Shown: piece after piece, positions 58,781 to 64,000 of the stretch
How positions within the stretch are numbered: the first letter of the stretch is position 1
How the letters are laid out: each line of letters opens with the position of its first letter
Assembly (NCBI GenBank): GCA_963971305.1
Contig: OZ020303.1
Coordinates: forward strand, 60,078,867-60,142,866
Length of the DNA stretch: 64,000 nt
Direction of reading: 5' to 3'
DNA from: Arcuatula senhousia
Lineage: Eukaryota; Mollusca; Bivalvia; Mytilida; Mytilidae
Translations under genes and position numbers: made by a program
Notes under the pieces: generated by a model
What the model saw: the letters and a program-made list of their open reading frames with translations, nothing else
Database searches by the model: none
What the model was told of the DNA's origin: nothing

Positions 58781-59554
58781 AACTTAAGGTTCATGGTTAC
58801 ACTTCGAATAAAATGGTAGATATTATACCTATTTTTCTAGTCTATGTACGGCTTAAAGGACACATAGAAACACGAAATAAAGCGTAGCAGCGTCTAGATA
58901 TAAAAATCTCCGATCATTTTCCCTTCCAGTTTACTAGATTACTTTTGTTGTTTTCTCTATTCATTTTCTTTCTGTTCATATTATACCATAAATAAAGCAT
59001 GAATTACCCCTAAATAACCTCCCACAAAACCGATTGAGAGTAGATTTAATAGCACCAATAATGAAATTTCCTAGCACGTGGAGGCCAAATGACAGGGCAT
59101 TGTTGATATTTGGCTATATTTCGGTGAACTGAAAAACGCAAAGAAAATGCCCCGGCAAAACGAATCAAGTGTACACGTACAAAATAGTAAAAGTTTATGC
59201 AAAATTATTTATCTAGACGCTGCTACGCCTTATAAAGCAATTGAATGTGTAGTTTAGGCTCCACATAGACTGAAAAAAGACGTTAGATATCAGTCATTTT
59301 TTCCAAAGTGTAAAGATGAACCTTAATCGCTTTTCCAAACCCTGTGGGAAATATCATAATTTCACGCCTGAAACAATTATAACTGAAACATGGTTAATTT
59401 GGTCCTCGGTTGTTGTCCTTACTCTTGAAATTTGAGGGAGACATGTGCTCGTTAGCAGATCTAGGAATTCTGCGTTTTAGATAAGTTAAGAGTTTTGATT
59501 GGTTTTGAATTGACCGTCAACAAGGCGCGATGGATGCGTTGCAACAAGCAGGAA

Positions 59555-61860
59555 AGAAGCAGAGGTACCAATGGGGTATCCGAATATCAAAAGTCTGAAA
59601 GGGCAGAGACAAAACCAGTAAACACCAACAAGAACCGGACAAAAACAGACAACATGTTAATCATTGAAACACAAAAATAACTGAATATCAATCAACAACG
59701 CGAACTCCAGTCGAAAAAAGAGTGAACTCAGGTGCTCCGGAAGAGTAAGCAGTTCCTGCTTGCTATAGCACACCCGTCGCGTTGCCAATAGTCCATTCAG
59801 CGTGTCAAATCCGGTAAAGGAAGACAAAACAACACCCTATGACAAACCAACATCTGCACTCATCTGAGAGATCGAAATCCCATATTTGTCTATAAGTGCA
59901 TGATGTCTTCCGTAAAATTTCTTGAGTGAAGACAGCAACCGAGGAGCAACATAACCCTGTGTGAGCAATTTTTGCGTCAGACGTGTCGCTCTGCTAAGGA
60001 AATCGATGTAAAAGTCCCGCACGCTCTGGAGTAACGAATCAATTGAGATACGTAAACTCCATAAGCTGGAGCGGACGGAATGTTGCTACACAAGAAGGGA
60101 AAGTTGACGATTGGAAAGTTGAAGTCATCACGTTTGTCATAGAGCCTTGTTGAAAGTCTTCCTTGTGAGTCAATTTCTAGATGTAGATCTAAATATGAAG
60201 CAGACTTCCTAGAATCCGTTGTGTCCTTTATCTCAAGCTCCTGGGGATATAGCCCTTTTTAAAAAGTCATCCGGAATTCCGATTCCGATTCTTTTATTGT
60301 CATTTTTGCAAGAGTAGTTTCCATTTGTGGGTCGGCCACATAATGTGATCAACGTTGAGCTAAAGGAAAACATCAAGTTATCCCTATCCGTTTTTGGCGT
60401 AATTTCTCCTTCCCGATTCAAATAAACAGGTTTGGAGGGAAGTCTTTTATGTTAACGTATATTTTAGTAGTTTAGGACTTTGGCAGTCAGATTTAAAAAG
60501 GTTTTAAAGAGTTGACGAATGTAGTTAATTTCAACAGATTTACAATAACGAGGCCTACCCGGAAGTCGTAAACCTGTAGTGCATCATTAAAAGATTTCTC
60601 AGGTCCGCACGTCCGGAAAATACTTTTTCAAAAGGACTTATAGTGAGATGGAGAAAGTCACCAAATCGAGAATTGTTTAGTGAAAGGACATCATCAATAT
60701 AACGGAACGTGAGGTTGAAAGAGAGAGCTAGTCTACGGTCTTTTTTGTCTAGAAGAGATTGTAAGAAGTCTGCTTCATATGAATGAAGAAACAAATCAGC
60801 AAGCAAAGGTGCACAATTAGTGCCCATTGGAATCCCTATTGTTTGCTGAAAAACACGTCCACCAAACTGAACAAATATGTTGTCAATAAGAAAGTTGAGC
60901 ATGTCGATTATTTGGTCTTCTGTAAATTTGTTCTTTTTCTTAGACTCATTGATGACAAAGTAAGTCTTGGTATAATCGACTACAAGAAATTTGTACCTGC
61001 GTTTTCCATTCTTTTTGAAAAAGCTGCGTTTAATCAGCTGTGCCAATCGCGATTTCAGTTGTTCATGTGGAATAGAAGTGTAAAGTGTGGAGAAATCGAA
61101 TGTTTTGATGCTGTTACAAGATGAAACTGATTTAGAGTTAAGAATCTCCATCAGTTCTTTCGAATTCTTCAGGATCCACATTTGATTGACACCATTTCTA
61201 GAATAACAACAATCGTAATATTTCTGGAGGCCGGATTTTATTGCCGTAAGCATTGAAGTTAACAGAACTGAAAGAGGCTTAGTTGTACATTTGGATGACC
61301 CTGCAATGAAGCGCTGTTTGTATGGATTTTTATGTAATTTAGGAATCCAATACAGGGATGGAATGTCATCATTACTGCCACCAACAGAAAGGCCGAAGGA
61401 GGAAATGACAGATTTGTGATTGTCAATGATTTCCTCCTTAGACAGTGTTGTAGCCGTGTATGTGGTACTATTGCTGGTACAACCAACCCCCAATTCAGCT
61501 GTCAAACAGTCAATATAGTGTTTCTTGCACACAAAAATGATGTTATTTGGTGCTTTGTCTGCAGGTACAACAACATATTTGTCATGTAAGGTGGACAGTG
61601 TTTTGGCAACATCAGCGTTGCTGAAAATGAATGTTGGCTTAGTGCTCATTGAGCCTTTCAAAGAATTGATTCTTTTCAAAACCAATGACCTCACAGCTCT
61701 TACTTTTCCGAAGCAACTAAATTCACTTTCGTTACTTACAACTTGAGTACCCATTGCTGGTTCTTGTTCGGTTAATTTTTGTATATTTGTGTTTGCTTTT
61801 GTTTTTTTTTCGGGGGGGGGGGGTCGTTTTGAGTGTTCTCGTTTGACGTGTTGACTGAAT
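59555..61860 (-). mobile_element. Reverse-transcriptase retroelement (Penelope-like?), nearly complete, split by a MITE
   Basis: Minus-strand frame from ATG 61754. N-terminal VVVPADKAPNNIIFV, then IPSLYWIPKLHKNPYKQRFI, FDFSTLYTSIPHEQ, IGIPMGTNCAPLLADLFLH and the catalytic FRYIDDVLS. The frame is broken at about 60642 by a 395-bp insertion and resumes at LEIKDTTDSRKSA. It runs to the C-terminal FLSRATRLTQKLLTQGY and KKFYGRHHALIDKYG (stop at 59837), followed by a ~280-bp tail ending at GCAGAGGTACC. The RT type (PADK and PKxHK blocks, STLYTSIP) resembles Penelope-like elements, but no GIY-YIG endonuclease was found. The 5' end (61690-61860) is similar to the inverse of the 3' tail. At least nine other fragments of this family lie in the window. 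Confidence 0.85.
60248..60642. mobile_element. MITE inserted into the RT frame
   Basis: 395 bp with inverted ends TATAGCCCTTTTTAAAAAGTCA and its near-inverse at 60621-60642, TA/TATA target. It separates FGDFLHL from ELEIKD of the RT protein, so it inserted after the retroelement. Confidence 0.8.
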
Positions 61861-61885
61861 TACAAACCCTTCAGAGCATGACTGG

Positions 61886-62582
61886 TGCCTTTCTCCATCT
61901 TATATGTCCTCAGCAGCTTGAGATTAAGGACACTACGGATTCTAGGAAGTCTGCTTCATGTTTAGATCTACATCATTCTTGAAATTGACTCTCAAGGAAA
62001 ACTTTCAACAAAGCTCTATGACAAACGTGATGACTTCAACTTTCCAATCGTCAACTTTCCCTTCTTGTGTAGCAACATTGTATGGAGTTTACGTATCTCA
62101 ATTGATTCGTTACTCCAGAGCGTGCGGGACTTACATCGATTTCCAATGCAAGTAGCAGAGCGTCACGTCTGACACAAAAAATGATCACACAGGGTTACGT
62201 TGCCCCTCGGTTGCCGTCTTCACTGAAGAAATTTTACGGAAGACATCATGCACTTATAGACAAATGTGGGATTTCGATCTCTCAGATGAGTGCAGATTGG
62301 TTTGTCATAGGGTTTTGTCTTGTCTTCCTTTACCGGATTTGACACACTGAATTGACTGTTTGCAACGCGACGGGTCTGCAGGAACTGCTTACTCTTCCGA
62401 AGCACCTGAGTTCACTCTTGTTACAACTTGAGTTCGCGTTGTTGATTGATATTCAGTTATTTTTGTGTTTCAATGATTAACATGTTGACTGTTTTTGTCC
62501 CGTTCTTGTTAGTGTTTACCGGTTTTGTCTCTGCCCTTTCGGACTTTTGACATTCGGATACCCCATTGGTTTCTCTGCTTCT
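61886..62582 (+). mobile_element. RT retroelement 3' fragment, head-to-head with the 59.6-61.9-kb copy
   Basis: Starts at the GDFLHL-equivalent (CTTTCTCCATCTTATATG) and continues via CTTGAGATTAAGGACACTAC, the KFYGRHHAL segment (TTTTACGGAAGACATCATGC) and the full tail to CTCTGCTTC. Small deletions disrupt the frame. Confidence 0.85.
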
Positions 62583-63102
62583 AGTACCTTTGCTTCATTT
62601 TTACCAATTACAATGGCTTGAACTAAATGCGGTTGAATGCTACTCTGAATTGAAATGTAAAAGTTCTTTAAATATGTCCTTAAATTTCATGTCAAACCAA
62701 AAGTTGAAATCTCAACAACGACATGCTTGATATTTGATCTGTAATGTTGAATATTCTATGGAATTTGCTCGAATGTTTAGGACTGCTTAAAGTTTTGGAT
62801 GTGAGATCTTAACGTATAAGTATAATTTTATTGAACTAAATCAGTTATTGATCGGGTAATGAATATTCGATAACCCCTAGAACGAAAGACGCCCTTTCAA
62901 CAAAAACAAGGGCATTAAAAGTCAGATTAACCTGATTATTCAATTGCATTATGACCTCTCGTCCAAAGGATTAAAATTTGTATTTATTTTTCTAAATAAA
63001 AGGATTAATGTTAAAGTGCAGAGATTTAATATCCCAGATATCAAGAATATCAGTATAAAAATTCGCAAAAATAATCAGTTAAAGCTTCACCTTTTTTTCA
63101 AA
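62583..63102. other. Upstream region of the second PHF24-like gene
   Basis: AT-rich, no repeat family recognised; presumed promoter and 5' UTR. Confidence 0.4.
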
Positions 63103-63351
63103 ATGGAAGACCAACTTCTATGGAACACTGTTGTACCAAAAGTGAAATTAATTGGAAATTTAGCAAAATTTTGTAAAGAACAAAAGAAAATTGAAAGACG
63201 GTCAGAATTAATCAAATTTGTGGAACATATGGTTGAAGATTTAAAAGAATGTGGCGACCAAACAGAGCTGGAGCCGTATCATTTTCGAGTTCGTCAGATT
63301 TCCAGTGCGAAGACGAAAAAGCCCGAAACCGGCAGGAAATACGATTTCACG
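63103..63351 (+). CDS. Second PHF24-like gene, exon 1 only (partial)
   Basis: ATG at 63103 begins MEDQLLWNTVVPKVKLIGNL and the exon ends ACG/GTAATC at 63351. Like exon 1 of the gene at 51694, it is exactly 83 codons, ends in Thr at phase 0, and shares LW..PK..LIG, L.KFVE.MV.D.K and YHFRVR. This marks a tandem paralog on the same strand 7 kb downstream. The PHD and EF-hand exons must lie beyond position 64000. The frame is open a little further upstream (62944), but the ATG aligned with the paralog is preferred. Confidence 0.85.
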
Positions 63352-63659
63352 GTAATCAAATTTTTATGATAATGTGTATACGTACGGCACGTAGCAACAT
63401 AATTATACCAAATATTTTATGCTTAATATTAACAAAATTGATCTTATTTAAATTGCATACATCTATAGAAGATGAACTTATACAACAGAAGAAAAGATAA
63501 TTAAAATTTCCGATGTACAAAAGAGAAAAAATAGGACAGACGGATGATTGTAGTATAGTCTTTCAGGAATTCGTAAAGACATTTTGATTTATTGGCAACA
63601 CAACGTTAACTAAACGCGAGTCGTCTCAGGTCCTAAAAACTGATATGAAATTGCTCAAT

Positions 63660-64000
63660 TTTGAATCCCCTGCGGGGCCCGGGAGGAGAATAGGCCCACA
63701 GCAGCGCTAAGCATGTCGGTAAAAGTCAACTAAAGAGCGCTCAGAAACACGTCGCATAAGCCAACAAAGCAACTGGGATGTGTGCCCCATACATGCCATA
63801 TGGTTAAATGGGGCAGCCCTGTCATAATGATTTCCGGTGCCGTCAGGTGATAATTCAGAAATCATAGGGGGCCAACGTGTGTGGAAAGTGCCACGCTTCA
63901 TGCACGTAAAAGACCTCTTTGTGGACCGCCGAGTAGTGCACCACATAGGCTAAATTTTCCGCCCCTACCCATCTTTCTCCTTTTTCTGTGATCTTCAAAA
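63660..64000. repeat. Probable interspersed repeat at the window edge
   Basis: Higher GC than its surroundings, with an open 'ttgaatcccctgcggggcccgg' boundary and the block AAAGTGCCACGCTTCATGCACG. It looks like a dispersed mollusc repeat. No second copy is in this window, so this is a weak call. Confidence 0.3.

Overview
The window is eukaryotic genomic DNA: AT-rich, with short coding exons bounded by GT/AG introns, gene-internal transposons and many interspersed repeats. The repeat content points to a bivalve mollusc, most likely a mussel (Mytilidae). The clues are roughly 165-170 bp tandem-monomer elements of the pearl/Helentron kind, a very abundant reverse-transcriptase element tail, and a tRNA-derived SINE. 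The species call is an inference. One 100-base run of N (1757-1856) is an assembly gap.

Gene order, left to right. (1) 397-3287 (+): the 3' end of a receptor-type protein tyrosine phosphatase whose last phosphatase domain has lost its catalytic arginine and WPD aspartate. (2) 5621-19445 (+): a complete nine-exon DEPTOR (two DEP domains plus PDZ, 407 aa). (3) 20167-43529 (-): a complete twelve-exon DSCC1/DCC1 (414 aa), tail-to-tail with DEPTOR. (4) 45209-46294 (-): a three-exon, 149-aa stathmin-domain-containing-1-like gene. (5) 47285-48865 (-): an HSP70 with an intron-free CDS, a 5' UTR intron and no C-terminal lid. (6) 51694-56385 (+): a seven-exon PHF24/GINIP-like gene (PHD finger plus EF hands, 341 aa). 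(7) 63103-63351 (+): the first exon of a second PHF24-like gene that runs off the right edge. I joined the exons by hand. Reading phases agree across all inferred junctions, and total lengths are close to the human proteins for DEPTOR (409 aa) and DSCC1 (393 aa).

DEPTOR and DSCC1 are also immediate neighbours in human (8q24.12), so this linkage appears to be an old bilaterian one, although the relative orientation differs here. DEPTOR (mTOR inhibitor), DSCC1 (CTF18-RFC clamp loader subunit), HSP70 and PHF24 do not form one pathway.

The rest is repeats. The last DEPTOR intron holds a minisatellite split by a 3.3-kb RTE-type LINE with a clear target-site duplication and by a MITE with an 8-bp duplication. 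DSCC1 intron 1 (6.3 kb) holds a three-layer nest: a terminal-inverted-repeat element whose arms each carry four 20-bp palindromes about 30 bp apart, interrupted by a retroelement fragment and by a Helitron-like satellite element with six 168-bp monomers. The right-hand 8 kb has a nearly full-length reverse-transcriptase element, itself split by a MITE, plus inverted partial copies. Several otherwise different repeat families share one related core monomer, which is the most unusual recurring signal in the window.
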